Source of the DNA: an uncultured Eubacteriales bacterium | Lineage (GTDB): Bacteria > Bacillota > Clostridia > Oscillospirales > CAG-272 | Reading direction: 5' to 3' | NCBI GenBank assembly: GCA_934394585.1 | Contig: CAKRQU010000003.1 | Location: 22,836 to 86,835, forward strand | DNA length: 64,000 bases | Shown: positions 23,345 through 32,116 of the stretch, piece after piece | How the letters are laid out: the number at the start of each line of letters is the position of its first letter | How positions within the stretch are numbered: the first letter of the stretch is position 1 | The notes under the pieces: generated by a model | Databases searched by the model: none | Told to the model about the DNA's origin: nothing | What the model saw: the letters and a program-made list of their open reading frames with translations, nothing else | Made by a program: the position numbers and the translations under genes

Positions 23345-25933
23345 TCAGGGTATCATTTTTTTCAGCTCGTAAACGAGATTCAGCGCCTCCAGCGGCGTCA
23401 GCGTATTTATATCTGTCTTTTTCAGTTTTTCCGTTATTTCGCCATGCGCCATGCTTTCTATCGAAAGCATTCCGCCGTCCTCCTCCGCTGTATCGGCTTT
23501 CGCCTTTGCGGGAGCCTGCGGCGCATCCTCTTCAAGCGAGGCAAGAATTTCTCTCGCGCGGCGTACTATGCCCGAGGGCACGCCCGCGAGCTTTGCCACT
23601 TCTATGCCATAGCTGTCGTCAGCCGCTCCGCGCACTATTTTGCGCAGAAAAACTATATCGTCGTGCTTCTTTTTTGCCGCTATATTGTAATTTACCGCGC
23701 CGGCAAGCTCGCCCTCCAGCAAGGTAAGCTCGTGATAATGCGTGGCAAAAAGCGTTTTCGCGCCGATTTTCCCCGCCGTATATTCCGCTACGGCGCGGGC
23801 TATGCTCATGCCGTCGAATGTGCTCGTGCCTCTGCCTATTTCGTCATAGATTATCAGGCTTTTCTTTGTGGCATTGGCGAGAATATATGCCACCTCGCTC
23901 ATTTCCAGCATGAATGTGGATTTGCCCATGGCGAGGTCATCCGAAGCGCCTACGCGCGTGAATATCTTGTCCACCACGCCTATGTGCGCCTCCCTTGCGG
24001 GAACAAACGAACCTATCTGCGCCATGAGGCATATCAGCGCCACCTGCCGCATATATGTGGATTTTCCCGCCATATTCGGACCCGTTATCAGCATGAAACG
24101 GTTGTTTTTCGTATCCAGCTCGGTATCATTGGGTATGAAAAGCGAATCTTTTGCCGTCTGCTCCACCACGGGATGCCTGCCGTCCTTTATATACAGGCTG
24201 TCGCTGTAGTCCACCTCCGGCTTTACATATCCGCACCGCTGTGCCACCTCGGCAAGCGAGCAGAAAACATCCAGCTTCGAGAGCAGATAAGCCGCTTTCT
24301 GTATGCGGTGAACATTCTCGGCGAGCTTCAGACGGATATCGGTGAAAAGCTGATATTCCAGCGCGGTAACTCTTTCGCCCGCGCCGAGTATCTGCGCTTC
24401 CATATCCTTCAGCTCCTCGGTGATATATCTTTCGCAATTTGCCAGCGTCTGCTTTCTTATGTATCTGTCGGGCACGCTCGCCGTGAATGATTTGGATACC
24501 TCTATATAATAGCCGAAAACCCTGTTGTATCCGACTTTCAGCGTGCGTATGCCAGTGGTTTCCTTTTCCGTGGCTTCTATATTGTCTATGAGAGATTTGC
24601 TGCTCGTCATCACCGAGCGCAGATAATCCACGTCGGGATTGTAGCCGTCGCGTATTATGCCGCCCTCACGCACGGAAAAAGGCGGATCTTCTTTTATTCC
24701 CGCTTCTATTAAGTCGCGCAGATCGTCCATCGGATCCAGCTCCTCAAATATGCCGGGCAATTCGCCCATGCCGAAAGAAGAAAGCGCATCTTTCACGGGG
24801 CGTATTTTTTCCAGCGTGGCAGCCACCGCGCGCAGATCGCGGGCGTTTGCCGTGCCGTAAACTATGCGTGTTATCAGTCTTTCCAGATCCATCACGCCCG
24901 AGAGCTGCTCCGATATTTCGCCGCGCTCGGCGACCCTGTTGTAAAGCTCCTCCACGCTGTCCAGCCTGCGCATTATGTAATATGGATTTTTCAGCGGGAA
25001 ATCTATATATTTTTTGAGCAGACGCGCGCCCGCCGCCGTTTTTGCCCTGTCCAGCACCCAGAGCAGAGTGCCCTTTTTCTCGGCGCGGCGCATCGTTTCG
25101 CAAAGCTCCAGATTACGGCGCGTGTTCACGTCTATTTCCAGATACTGCCCGTCTTTGTAATAATTGAGCGTCCCCATGCCGACAAGCTCTGTTTTCTGCG
25201 TTTCCGCAACGTAGGAAAGCAGTCCGCCCAGAGCGAGCAGAGCGGGATTTTGCTCGGTAAAATCATCGGGCAGAGGCGAAAAAAGTCCGCTCGCCGCCGT
25301 CATGGCCTCGCCCGCGTCAAAGCGTGCGCACTGGGCTTCGTTTATCGTGCATTGCAGTCTGTCGCGCATGAATGCCGCCGCGTCCGCTATCTGCGTGCAT
25401 GCGCAGGACAGCACAGCCTCGCGCGGCGCATAGGTGCCTATTTCCGATATCAGGCGCTGATCTCTGTTTTCCCCGTCAAACCATGTGGCTGAAACCTGCC
25501 CCGTGGATATATCGGCAAAAGCCACGCCGTAGCAATCGGGTGCCGCATACACGGCGCATATATAATTGTTTTTCTTTTCGTCCAGAAGCGACGATTCCGT
25601 AAGGGTGCCGGGCGTTATCATGCGGATTACATCGCGCTTTACCAGTCCTTTTGCCAGCGCGGGATCCTCTGTCTGCTCGCATACGGCGACTTTATAGCCT
25701 TTGCCGACGAGCTTGCCTATATACGGGTCCACCGCATGAAAAGGCACGCCGCACATCGGTGCGCGTTCCGCCTCGCCGCAGTCTTTCCCCGTGAGAACGA
25801 GATCCAGCTCGCGCGATGCCGTTTTCGCATCGTCGTAGAACATTTCGTAAAAATCCCCCACGCGGTACATGAGTATATATTCTCTGTACTTGTCCTTTAT
25901 ATCCAGATATTGTTGCATCATCGGTGTCGGCAT
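23345..25933 (-). CDS. mutS: DNA mismatch repair protein MutS
   Basis: Recognises mismatches and small loops. It has 862 residues, typical for MutS1. The mismatch-binding domain carries the GDFYEMFYDDA motif (Phe-x-Glu that stacks on the mismatch) at residues 26-36; the ATPase has Walker A GPNMAGKSTYMRQ, the ST motif region FTRVGASDDLAMGKSTFM, Walker B SLIIYDEIGRGTSTFDG and the H-loop FATHYHE. A beta-clamp/tetramer tail region is present at the C-terminus. Start ATG 25933 is supported by CGGAGGAAAT, 28 bases after the miaB stop. Confidence 0.97.
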   Translation of the reverse strand: MPTPMMQQYLDIKDKYREYILMYRVGDFYEMFYDDAKTASRELDLVLTGKDCGEAERAPMCGVPFHAVDPYIGKLVGKGYKVAVCEQTEDPALAKGLVKRDVIRMITPGTLTESSLLDEKKNNYICAVYAAPDCYGVAFADISTGQVSATWFDGENRDQRLISEIGTYAPREAVLSCACTQIADAAAFMRDRLQCTINEAQCARFDAGEAMTAASGLFSPLPDDFTEQNPALLALGGLLSYVAETQKTELVGMGTLNYYKDGQYLEIDVNTRRNLELCETMRRAEKKGTLLWVLDRAKTAAGARLLKKYIDFPLKNPYYIMRRLDSVEELYNRVAERGEISEQLSGVMDLERLITRIVYGTANARDLRAVAATLEKIRPVKDALSSFGMGELPGIFEELDPMDDLRDLIEAGIKEDPPFSVREGGIIRDGYNPDVDYLRSVMTSSKSLIDNIEATEKETTGIRTLKVGYNRVFGYYIEVSKSFTASVPDRYIRKQTLANCERYITEELKDMEAQILGAGERVTALEYQLFTDIRLKLAENVHRIQKAAYLLSKLDVFCSLAEVAQRCGYVKPEVDYSDSLYIKDGRHPVVEQTAKDSLFIPNDTELDTKNNRFMLITGPNMAGKSTYMRQVALICLMAQIGSFVPAREAHIGVVDKIFTRVGASDDLAMGKSTFMLEMSEVAYILANATKKSLIIYDEIGRGTSTFDGMSIARAVAEYTAGKIGAKTLFATHYHELTLLEGELAGAVNYNIAAKKKHDDIVFLRKIVRGAADDSYGIEVAKLAGVPSGIVRRAREILASLEEDAPQAPAKAKADTAEEDGGMLSIESMAHGEITEKLKKTDINTLTPLEALNLVYELKKMIP

Positions 25934-25961
25934 TGTATTTCCTCCGGAAAATAAAATTTCG

Positions 25962-27383
25962 TCATTTGCTTACCACTTCGCCCGTGAGCGAGTATGTCAG
26001 CGCTTTTGTTATGCGCACATCGGCAAATTTCCCGCGCAGCGCTTCGTTTGCCGGAATATGCACCAGCTTGTTTCCTTCCGTCCTTCCCGAAAACATGGAG
26101 GGATCGGTCTTGCTTTCCCCGTCCACAAGTATGCGCACCACTTTGCCCTCGAGCGGCAGATTGCGCGAAAGCGCGTTTTCCGCCTGCGCTTCCAGCAGAC
26201 GAGCAAAACGTGCGCTTTTCACCTCGTCGGGAATCTGATTTTCCATTTTTGCCGCGGGTGTGCCCTCGCGCTTGGAATAGATGAATGAGAAAAGCATATC
26301 GTATTTCACGCGGCGCACGGCATCGAGCGTCGCCTCGAAATCTTCTTCCGTTTCACCGGGAAAGCCCACGATGATATCCGTGCTTATCGAAATATCGGGC
26401 ATTTTCTCTCGCATGTAATCTATCAGAGCCATATATGAAGCGATGTCGTAATGCCTGTTCATCTCGCGAAGCACTCTGTCGCTTCCCGACTGGAGCGGCA
26501 GATGAAAATGCCGCGCTATTTTCGGATTTTCCGCCATGGTGTCTATCAGCTTTTTCGAAGCATCCTTCGGATGGCTCGTCATGAAGCGGATGATGAAATC
26601 GCCCTCGATTTTCGAAAGCCGCGCGAGCAGATCGGCAAAATCGCATTCTCCGCCGAATTCCTTGCCGTAGGAATTTACATTCTGCCCGAGGAGAGTAACC
26701 TCGCGGCAACCGTCGGCGACAAGCTCGCGCACTTCCGCCTCTATATCCTCGGGGCGGCGGCTTCTTTCCCTGCCGCGCACATAAGGCACTATGCAGTATG
26801 TGCAGAAATTATTGCAACCGTACATTATGCTCACCCATGCGCGCGAGCGGCTTTCTCTTTTCACGGGAATGCCCTCGGCGAGCACCGCGTCGCCCTCATT
26901 GGGATAGAAAGAACGCCCCTGCGTCATCGTATGATAAAGCATTTCGGGCAGGCGCCAGAGATGCTCCGTGCCGAAAACAAAATCTATATACGGATAGCTC
27001 TTTTTTATTTTGTCGCTCATGCTCGCCTGCGAAACCATACAGCCGCATACGCCTATTACAAGATCGGGATTTTTTTCCTTCAGGTGTTTGTATCCGCCCG
27101 TTATGGAAAGCGCCTTTTTTTCCGCATGGTCGCGTACCGCGCAGGTATTTACTATTATCAGATCGGCATCCGCCTCTTTTTTCGTGATTTCATAACCCAT
27201 ATCGGAGAGCGTGCCCGCTATGCGTTCGCTGTCCGCCTCGTTTTGCTGACAGCCGTAAGTAATAACGCATGCCCGCCTGCCCTTTCCCGCAGTCATGGCG
27301 GAAATATTCGCGGCATACGAACGCTGCTTCTCCATTTCCTCTTCTGTTATTACTCTTTTCTTTTCGTTTCCCATACCCGCCAA
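25962..27383 (-). CDS. miaB: tRNA-2-methylthio-N6-isopentenyladenosine synthase MiaB
   Basis: Radical-SAM methylthiotransferase acting on A37 of tRNAs reading UNN codons. It has 473 residues. The N-terminal cluster domain has the three conserved cysteines in YGCQQNEAD, NTCAVRDHAE and VCGCMVSQ; the radical SAM motif is YGCNNFCTYC followed by VPYVRGRERSR; a TRAM domain ends the protein. First codon is probably TTG 27383 (AAAGG eight bases upstream) or ATG 27374 three codons later. It is first of four genes with mutS, mutL and tgt, uniting tRNA modification and mismatch repair as in many Clostridia. A clean promoter lies at 27420. Confidence 0.96.
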   Translation of the reverse strand: MAGMGNEKKRVITEEEMEKQRSYAANISAMTAGKGRRACVITYGCQQNEADSERIAGTLSDMGYEITKKEADADLIIVNTCAVRDHAEKKALSITGGYKHLKEKNPDLVIGVCGCMVSQASMSDKIKKSYPYIDFVFGTEHLWRLPEMLYHTMTQGRSFYPNEGDAVLAEGIPVKRESRSRAWVSIMYGCNNFCTYCIVPYVRGRERSRRPEDIEAEVRELVADGCREVTLLGQNVNSYGKEFGGECDFADLLARLSKIEGDFIIRFMTSHPKDASKKLIDTMAENPKIARHFHLPLQSGSDRVLREMNRHYDIASYMALIDYMREKMPDISISTDIIVGFPGETEEDFEATLDAVRRVKYDMLFSFIYSKREGTPAAKMENQIPDEVKSARFARLLEAQAENALSRNLPLEGKVVRILVDGESKTDPSMFSGRTEGNKLVHIPANEALRGKFADVRITKALTYSLTGEVVSK

Positions 27384-27419
27384 AATAAAGACCTTTCAAA
27401 AATTTGTATATTCTTAAAT

Positions 27420-27448
27420 ATTATAATATAATTCAGATATAAAATCAA
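27420..27448 (-). promoter_or_regulatory. promoter of the miaB-mutS-mutL-tgt operon
   Basis: TTGATT (27443-27448), 17-base spacer and TATAAT (27420-27425) on the minus strand, about 37 bases before the first start codon. Confidence 0.7.
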
Positions 27449-27459
27449 GAGAAACCGCG

Positions 27460-27499
27460 AAAAAGGGAATGTAAAAAAGTTGTTCACATTCCCTTTTTT
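27460..27499 (-). terminator. terminator after the YgjV-like gene
   Basis: AAAAAGGGAATGT/ACATTCCCTTTTT stem with a 12- to 13-base loop, A/T-runs on both sides, just past the stop codon at 27502 and upstream of the miaB promoter. Confidence 0.8.
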
Positions 27500-27501
27500 G
27501 T

Positions 27502-28047
27502 CTATGTATTGTCGTAGCCGCTTTTGCCGAAGCGTATGAAAGAAATTATCACCGAAATCATATTGAAAACCTCGCAGAGTATGCCGCCCACGGAGAAATA
27601 ATAAATATTATTTACTATCCACATAGGCGAAATAAGGCATAGCTGAGCTATGCGGATGATTTTTCCGTTTCGCGTCCACATGGCTATCGTGCCGCCGCCC
27701 TGCGCCGTAAAAAGCATCAGCGCTATCCACGGTTTTTCGTCGAAAGCAAGGCACGACATGATGCATGAAAAGGCAAAGCATGCCTCTATAAGTACAAAAT
27801 ATCCCTTTTTCCGGCACTTTTCTCCCAGCGCGAAAATGACGCCGCGCAGTATGCTGAAAATATTCAGCAGCATGCCCGCATACGAGCCGAGCAAAGCAAA
27901 CTGCACGGCAAATGCCACGGCGCACCCCGTCTGAAAAAGGAAATAATTTTTGTTTTTTCCGCACTGGTACGAAATCAGCGCGCACAAGGTGCCCGCATAT
28001 CCTATAAGCTGTATCGGATTTAAATAAGCCGCGATAAATTCTCTCAT
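27502..28047 (-). CDS. YgjV-like inner-membrane protein
   Basis: A 181-residue polytopic membrane protein with about six hydrophobic helices (for example PIQLIGYAGTLCALISYQCG, GGTIAMWTRNGKIIRIAQLC, NNIYYFSVGGILCEVFNM). The pattern with a GYxGTLxxLISYQ start and a central glycine-rich loop matches the YgjV family of uncharacterised inner-membrane proteins. The start is placed at ATG 28047; a GTG five codons earlier is possible. A promoter sits at 28089 and a terminator follows the stop, so it is transcribed alone, divergently from ylxM. No function is known. Confidence 0.75.
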   Translation of the reverse strand: MREFIAAYLNPIQLIGYAGTLCALISYQCGKNKNYFLFQTGCAVAFAVQFALLGSYAGMLLNIFSILRGVIFALGEKCRKKGYFVLIEACFAFSCIMSCLAFDEKPWIALMLFTAQGGGTIAMWTRNGKIIRIAQLCLISPMWIVNNIYYFSVGGILCEVFNMISVIISFIRFGKSGYDNT

Positions 28048-28088
28048 GATAAAAGCTCTCACTTTTCGTTTTTTGCAGATACTTCTCC

Positions 28089-28118
28089 ATTATATCAGCA
28101 CAAAAAGGGAAAAATCAA
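28089..28118 (-). promoter_or_regulatory. promoter of the YgjV-like gene
   Basis: TTGATT (28113-28118), 18-base spacer and TATAAT (28089-28094) on the minus strand. Confidence 0.6.
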
Positions 28119-28160
28119 TGGTTTTCATGCAAAAAATCATGTTTTTTTCGAAAATAGCTC

Positions 28161-28210
28161 TTGACAAAGCGCGGGCTTTATGATATGCTTGTAAAGTAAT
28201 TTGCTTTACA
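28161..28210 (+). promoter_or_regulatory. promoter and candidate operator of ylxM-ffh
   Basis: TTGACA (28161-28166), 17-base spacer and TATGCT (28184-28189). Immediately at the predicted transcription start stands the inverted repeat TGTAAAG (28190-28196) and CTTTACA (28204-28210) with a 7-base spacer, suitable for a dimeric regulator. Confidence 0.6.
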
Positions 28211-28224
28211 GCGCGGAGGGCGGC

Positions 28225-28554
28225 ATGTTTGAAAAGGATCTTTCACTGAATCTGCTTTTTGACACATACGGCGAGCTGCTTCCCGATACACAGCGCGATA
28301 TGTTTGAGCAATATTATTTCGATGATCTTTCTCTTTCGGAAATAGCCGAAAACGCGGGCATAACAAGGCAGGGCGTCCGCGACAGGATAGAAAAAGCGCG
28401 CCGCGCTCTCCTCCGCTATGAAGAAAAGCTCGGTTTTGTAAAAAAGCTTTCCGAAATAGAAAAGGCGAGAAAAAAAGCGATAGCCGCGCTTTCCCCGCTT
28501 TGCACGGGTGAAGCGAAAGAGGCTCTCGCCGCACTCGAAGAAATGAAAATCTGA
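28225..28554 (+). CDS. ylxM: YlxM-family helix-turn-helix protein (SRP operon)
   Basis: A 109-residue all-helical protein with a sigma-70 region-4-like helix-turn-helix, LSEIAENAGITRQGVRDRI, in the middle and a charged C-terminal helix. YlxM is encoded next to ffh in nearly all Firmicutes and has been reported to modulate the signal recognition particle in streptococci. Start ATG 28225 is chosen because GGAGGG precedes it; the longer frame to 28201 overlaps the operator-like inverted repeat. ffh follows after 45 bases. The HTH and the palindrome just upstream raise the possibility of autoregulation (inference). Confidence 0.92.
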   Translation: MFEKDLSLNLLFDTYGELLPDTQRDMFEQYYFDDLSLSEIAENAGITRQGVRDRIEKARRALLRYEEKLGFVKKLSEIEKARKKAIAALSPLCTGEAKEALAALEEMKI

Positions 28555-28599
28555 TTTTTCGGGCGACCCGTATCGGCGCCCTCGTCATGGAGAAAATAT

Positions 28600-29928
28600 A
28601 TGTTTGCCGGTTTACAGGAAAAGCTCGCTGAAGCTTTCAAAAAATTCAGAAACAAAGGCAAGCTCACCGAATCCGATGTAAAAGAAGGCATGCGTGCCGT
28701 TAAAATGGCGCTGCTGGAAGCCGATGTGAATTTCAAGGTGGTAAAGGAATTTGTCGGCAAGGTGACGGAGCGTGCCGTGGGCAGTGAGGTTCTCGAAAGC
28801 CTTGTGCCGTACCAGCAGGTAATAAAAATAGTAAACGAAGAGCTGACGGCTCTGATGGGTTCCACGGAATCCAAAATAAAAATCGCATCCAGACCGCCCA
28901 CGGTCATCATGATGGTCGGTTTGCAGGGCGCGGGTAAAACCACGCAGAGCGGTAAGCTCGCGGGGCTTTTCAAAAGGCAGGGCAAAAATCCGCTCCTCGC
29001 CGCGTGCGACGTTTACCGTCCCGCCGCGATAACTCAGCTTCAGGTGGTCGGCGAAAAGCTCGGCATACCCGTATATACCGAGGGCGATAAGGTTTCGCCC
29101 GTGAAAATAGCCGAAAATGCCGTGAAGCACGCCGCAAAAAACGGCTACGACATGGTTTTCATAGATACCGCGGGCAGACTCCATATCGATGAAGCGATGA
29201 TGGACGAGCTGCTGGAAATAAAGAAAAAGACCGAGCCGTCCGAAATTCTCCTCGTCGTCGATGCGATGACGGGTCAGGATGCGGTGAATGTGGCAAAATC
29301 CTTTGATGAAAAGCTCGATATCACGGGCGTGGTGATGACAAAGCTGGACGGCGATACGCGAGGCGGCGCCGCGCTTTCCATAAGATATGTCACGGGCAAA
29401 CCGATAAAATTCATCGGCGTGGGCGAAAAGCTCGACAATATCGAGGTTTTCCATCCGGACAGAATGGCTTCCCGCATACTCGGCATGGGCGATATGCTTT
29501 CGCTCATCGAAAAAGCCGAGAAAAACTTCGACGAGAAAAAGGCGGCGGAGCTGGAAGAAAAGTTGCGCAAATCGCGCTTTACTCTCACTGATTATCTCGA
29601 CCAGTTCGCCCAGATACGCAATATGGGCAGCATAGAATCCATAGTCGGCATGATGCCCGGCATGAAACCCGGCGCGCTCAAAGACGCAAAAATCGACGAG
29701 AAAATGCTCGACCGCACGGAGGCGATCATCCTTTCGATGACGCCGGATGAGCGCGAAAAGCCCGAGATACTCAATTCGTCGAGAAAAAGACGCATCGCCG
29801 CGGGAAGCGGTACGAGCGTGGAGGACATAAACCGCCTGCTCAGGCAGTTTGACCAGATGAGCAAGCTGATGAAGCAATTTGCGGGCGGAAAGAAAAAAGG
29901 CTTTGGCAAAATGCCTTTCAAAATCTAA
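28600..29928 (+). CDS. ffh: signal recognition particle protein Ffh
   Basis: GTPase that binds 4.5S RNA and signal sequences of nascent membrane proteins and docks with FtsY. It has 442 residues. An N-domain helical bundle is followed by the G-domain with GLQGAGKTTQSGKLA (G1), DTAGRLHID (G3) and TKLDGDTRGG (G4), then the M-domain with MGSIESIVGMMPG and the RNA-binding GSGTSVEDINRLLRQF; the C-terminus is Gly/Lys/Met-rich. ATG 28600 has GGAG in front. It lies in the standard ylxM-ffh-rpsP-khpA order. Confidence 0.98.
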   Translation: MFAGLQEKLAEAFKKFRNKGKLTESDVKEGMRAVKMALLEADVNFKVVKEFVGKVTERAVGSEVLESLVPYQQVIKIVNEELTALMGSTESKIKIASRPPTVIMMVGLQGAGKTTQSGKLAGLFKRQGKNPLLAACDVYRPAAITQLQVVGEKLGIPVYTEGDKVSPVKIAENAVKHAAKNGYDMVFIDTAGRLHIDEAMMDELLEIKKKTEPSEILLVVDAMTGQDAVNVAKSFDEKLDITGVVMTKLDGDTRGGAALSIRYVTGKPIKFIGVGEKLDNIEVFHPDRMASRILGMGDMLSLIEKAEKNFDEKKAAELEEKLRKSRFTLTDYLDQFAQIRNMGSIESIVGMMPGMKPGALKDAKIDEKMLDRTEAIILSMTPDEREKPEILNSSRKRRIAAGSGTSVEDINRLLRQFDQMSKLMKQFAGGKKKGFGKMPFKI

Positions 29929-30017
29929 GTATAAATAGTCAGAAAGGCTCTGTGCCGACTGAATTTTTATAAAAAAACAAAAAAAATCAATATTTCTTTT
30001 TACGGAGGAATCACAAA

Positions 30018-30263
30018 ATGTCAGTTAAAATCAGACTCAGAAGAATGGGCGCAAAGAAAGCTCCCTTTTACCGCGTAGTCGTAGCGGATTCCCGCTATCC
30101 CCGCGACGGCAGATTTATAGAGGAAATCGGTTACTATAACCCTCTCACAAATCCCGCCGAAATCAAAATCGACGCCGAAAAGGCAAAAGCATGGCTTGAA
30201 AAAGGCGCTCTTCCCACAGAAACAGCAAAGAGCGTTCTCAAAAAGGCCGGCGTAACCGAATAA
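30018..30263 (+). CDS. rpsP: 30S ribosomal protein S16
   Basis: An 81-residue ribosomal protein with the conserved start [20 protein letters not shown] and the [20 protein letters not shown] block. RBS CGGAGG precedes ATG 30018. There is a 90-base gap after ffh and no terminator hairpin between them, so it may be read from the ylxM promoter. khpA follows 13 bases downstream. Confidence 0.98.
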   Translation: MSVKIRLRRMGAKKAPFYRVVVADSRYPRDGRFIEEIGYYNPLTNPAEIKIDAEKAKAWLEKGALPTETAKSVLKKAGVTE

Positions 30264-30276
30264 TCGGAGAGTCAAA

Positions 30277-30516
30277 ATGGTTAATCTCAGCGAGATACTC
30301 GCGGACATGGCGCGCGCCATCGTCGATGAACCCGATTCCGTGAGCGTAACGGAAAAAGTAACCGAAAACGGGACTGTTGTTCTGGAGCTTTCCGTTGCAC
30401 CCGACGATATGGGAAAGGTTATCGGTCGCGGCGGCAGAATAGCCAAGGCGATAAGACAGGTAATGAAAGTAGCCGCCAACAAATGCGGCAAAAAAGTTAC
30501 CGTGGATATCAGATAA
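30277..30516 (+). CDS. khpA: KH-domain RNA-binding protein KhpA
   Basis: A 79-residue single KH-domain protein (YlqC family). The GXXG loop reads GRGG in GKVIGRGGRIAKAIRQVM. KhpA forms a complex with KhpB/EloR/Jag in Firmicutes and affects RNA fate and cell elongation. It follows rpsP as usual, but the customary next genes rimM-trmD-rplS are missing: a terminator and an oppositely oriented regulator follow instead. Confidence 0.95.
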   Translation: MVNLSEILADMARAIVDEPDSVSVTEKVTENGTVVLELSVAPDDMGKVIGRGGRIAKAIRQVMKVAANKCGKKVTVDIR

Positions 30517-30550
30517 TAAAAAAAGCGATGCCGCAGCATCGCTTTTTTAT
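30517..30550 (+). terminator. bidirectional terminator between khpA and the XRE gene
   Basis: AAAAAAGCGATGC-cgca-GCATCGCTTTTTT, a perfect stem with A- and T-runs, placed between two converging genes so that it can serve both. Confidence 0.85.
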
Positions 30551-30561
30551 TTTTTATATTA

Positions 30562-30798
30562 TCAGAGCCCCGCAAAGAAATCGTCATACTCGCAGCCGTA
30601 TATCTTTTTCAGCTCGATGAGCACGCTTATTTTCACATTCAGCTCTCCCGATTCGTATTTTGCATAGGCGCTCCTCGCTATATCGCATCCGCGTAGCTGG
30701 AGCATGGCGCAAAGCTTCTCCTGTGATATTCCGTGCGCATCGCGCAGAGCGCGCAGATTGTCGCCTATTTTCCTGTCTCTTCGCAGCTTTTGTTCCAT
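30562..30798 (-). CDS. XRE-family transcriptional regulator (Cro/CI type)
   Basis: A 77-residue helix-turn-helix protein: IGDNLRALRDAHGISQEKLCAMLQLRG, then a recognition-helix part and ELKKIYGCEYDDFF, the standard end of short XRE regulators. Start ATG 30798 has AAGGATG upstream; the longer frame to 30846 would run through the operator region. The variant spacing QLRGCDIARSAYAKYESG resembles phage-type regulators that pair with a mobile or stress gene. It is divergent from a SLOG-family protein with a 118-base shared control region holding several TTGACC/GGTCAA half-sites. Confidence 0.9.
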   Translation of the reverse strand: MEQKLRRDRKIGDNLRALRDAHGISQEKLCAMLQLRGCDIARSAYAKYESGELNVKISVLIELKKIYGCEYDDFFAGL

Positions 30799-30819
30799 AA
30801 ATATCATCCTTTTTATTTT

Positions 30820-30896
30820 TTGACCAATATCGGTTGCAACTATCAATATTTTCTGCTATAATGGAATAAAATATTGACCGTGATACTGGTCAAAAA
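30820..30896. promoter_or_regulatory. divergent control region with promoter and GGTCAA half-sites
   Basis: For the rightward gene: TTGCAA (30834-30839), 17-base spacer, TATAAT (30857-30862). Symmetric sites: TTGACC (30874-30879) with GGTCAA (30888-30893), 8-base spacer, just past the transcription start; and another TTGACC at 30820-30825 followed by an imperfect GGTTGCAA overlapping the -35 box. The sites are positioned for repression by the XRE protein (inference). Confidence 0.6.
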
Positions 30897-30916
30897 GTCG
30901 AAAAAGGCAGAATTTT

Positions 30917-31411
30917 ATGAAAATTTGTTGTATTACGGGACATCGCCCGCAAAATTTTCCATTTGATTACGAAAACAAAGAGAGCGCACAATACAAAAAA
31001 TATATTGCCTGTATGTATGAGAAAGTATTTGCGCTCGCAAACGAAGGCTATGAGCTTTTTATTTCGGGCATGGCGGACGGCGCGGATACCGACTTTTTCG
31101 ACGCGGTGATGGCGGCGAGGACAAGGCTCGCCCCGCTGGGAAAAAAAGCGGATTTCGAAGCGGCTTTTCCCTATCCGAATAAAAAATCCGAAATATTCAG
31201 AAAAGAATATCCCGGATTTGCTCTTTCTGTAATTTCGGATAAATATGAAAAAGGCTGTTTTCAGAAGCGCAACAGATACATGGTGGATAAATCCGATCTT
31301 GTGCTCGCATTCTGGAGCGGCAAAACCTCAGGCGGCACATGGAATACACTGAAATACGCCCGCGCCTCGGGAAAAAAGACAGAATATCTCTGCCCCGAAA
31401 GCGATTTTTGA
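30917..31411 (+). CDS. SLOG-family protein (DUF1273/YpsA-like)
   Basis: A 164-residue Rossmann-like protein starting MKICCITGHRPQNFPF, the signature of the YpsA/DUF1273 part of the SLOG superfamily, with the central ISGMADGADT and a C-terminal LAFWSGKTSGGTWNTLKYA glycine loop. SLOG proteins bind nucleotides or ADP-ribose-like ligands; members take part in stress responses and some in anti-phage systems, but the ligand of this one is unknown. Monocistronic, driven by the promoter at 30834, opposite an XRE regulator. The stop lies three bases from the stop of the convergent alkylation-repair-like gene. Confidence 0.82.
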   Translation: MKICCITGHRPQNFPFDYENKESAQYKKYIACMYEKVFALANEGYELFISGMADGADTDFFDAVMAARTRLAPLGKKADFEAAFPYPNKKSEIFRKEYPGFALSVISDKYEKGCFQKRNRYMVDKSDLVLAFWSGKTSGGTWNTLKYARASGKKTEYLCPESDF

Positions 31412-31414
31412 AAT

Positions 31415-32092
31415 TCACACGCGCAGCGTTTTCAGATATGCCTTTTTATCCTCGGCTATGCGATAGCTTTCGCGCGCCTTGCTTATCGTTTTATTGTGCG
31501 TGAAAGCGTCGAGCCGCCTGCCCTCGAGAATTTTCACCACGTCGTCATAATGCGCTACCATCGCCGTGGCAAAATACCATGCGCGCATCATGTTTATGTA
31601 GTATTCGTCGCTGTGCACGGCAATCACCGCCTCGGGATACGATATATCATAGTTTTCCCCGAGGAAAAAGTTCATCAGCACGCCTATACCGTAGCGCACT
31701 GTGTAGGTATGATCGCTTTTCATCCAGCAAAGCGCCTTTTCAGCCGTTTTTTCCGGATATTTTCCGAGCGCTTTCGGGCGCAGGCAGTCGCATGTAGCCC
31801 AATTGTCGATATACGGCAGAAAGCGCTCCAGCCCGCAGAGGAGCGTATCATAATCCTTTATTTTCTCCAGAAGAAAGGCGTGGAGATTGTTTTCCTCGTA
31901 ATATTCATGCGGCAGCTCCGAAAGGAACGCCTGTGCTTCCGCCGTTCCCGCAAGCTCGCGCGCAAGCGAACGCAGTGCCGGCATGCGCACGCCTATTATA
32001 AATTCGGGAGAAACATCCGGTATCAGCGCCGAATGAAATTTTTTATAGCCCGCGTCGGAAAGCGCGACAAGTTTTTCGTATATTTCCTTCAT
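31415..32092 (-). CDS. DNA alkylation repair (AlkD/AlkC-like HEAT) protein
   Basis: A 225-residue all-helical protein of the HEAT-like DNA alkylation repair family. Typical elements are IIGVRMPALRSLARELA near the N-terminus, YEENNLHAFLLEKIKD, FLPYIDNWATCDCLRPKAL with the Trp-Asp-type surface for DNA, and the C-terminal YRIAEDKKAYLKTLR. Such proteins remove bulky or cationic alkyl purines without base flipping; activity of this subfamily is not proven. It is followed convergently by the SLOG-family gene and preceded by a hairpin at 32117. Confidence 0.88.
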   Translation of the reverse strand: MKEIYEKLVALSDAGYKKFHSALIPDVSPEFIIGVRMPALRSLARELAGTAEAQAFLSELPHEYYEENNLHAFLLEKIKDYDTLLCGLERFLPYIDNWATCDCLRPKALGKYPEKTAEKALCWMKSDHTYTVRYGIGVLMNFFLGENYDISYPEAVIAVHSDEYYINMMRAWYFATAMVAHYDDVVKILEGRRLDAFTHNKTISKARESYRIAEDKKAYLKTLRV

Positions 32093-32116
32093 AAAAATAA
32101 ACCCCGTTACAGAAAT

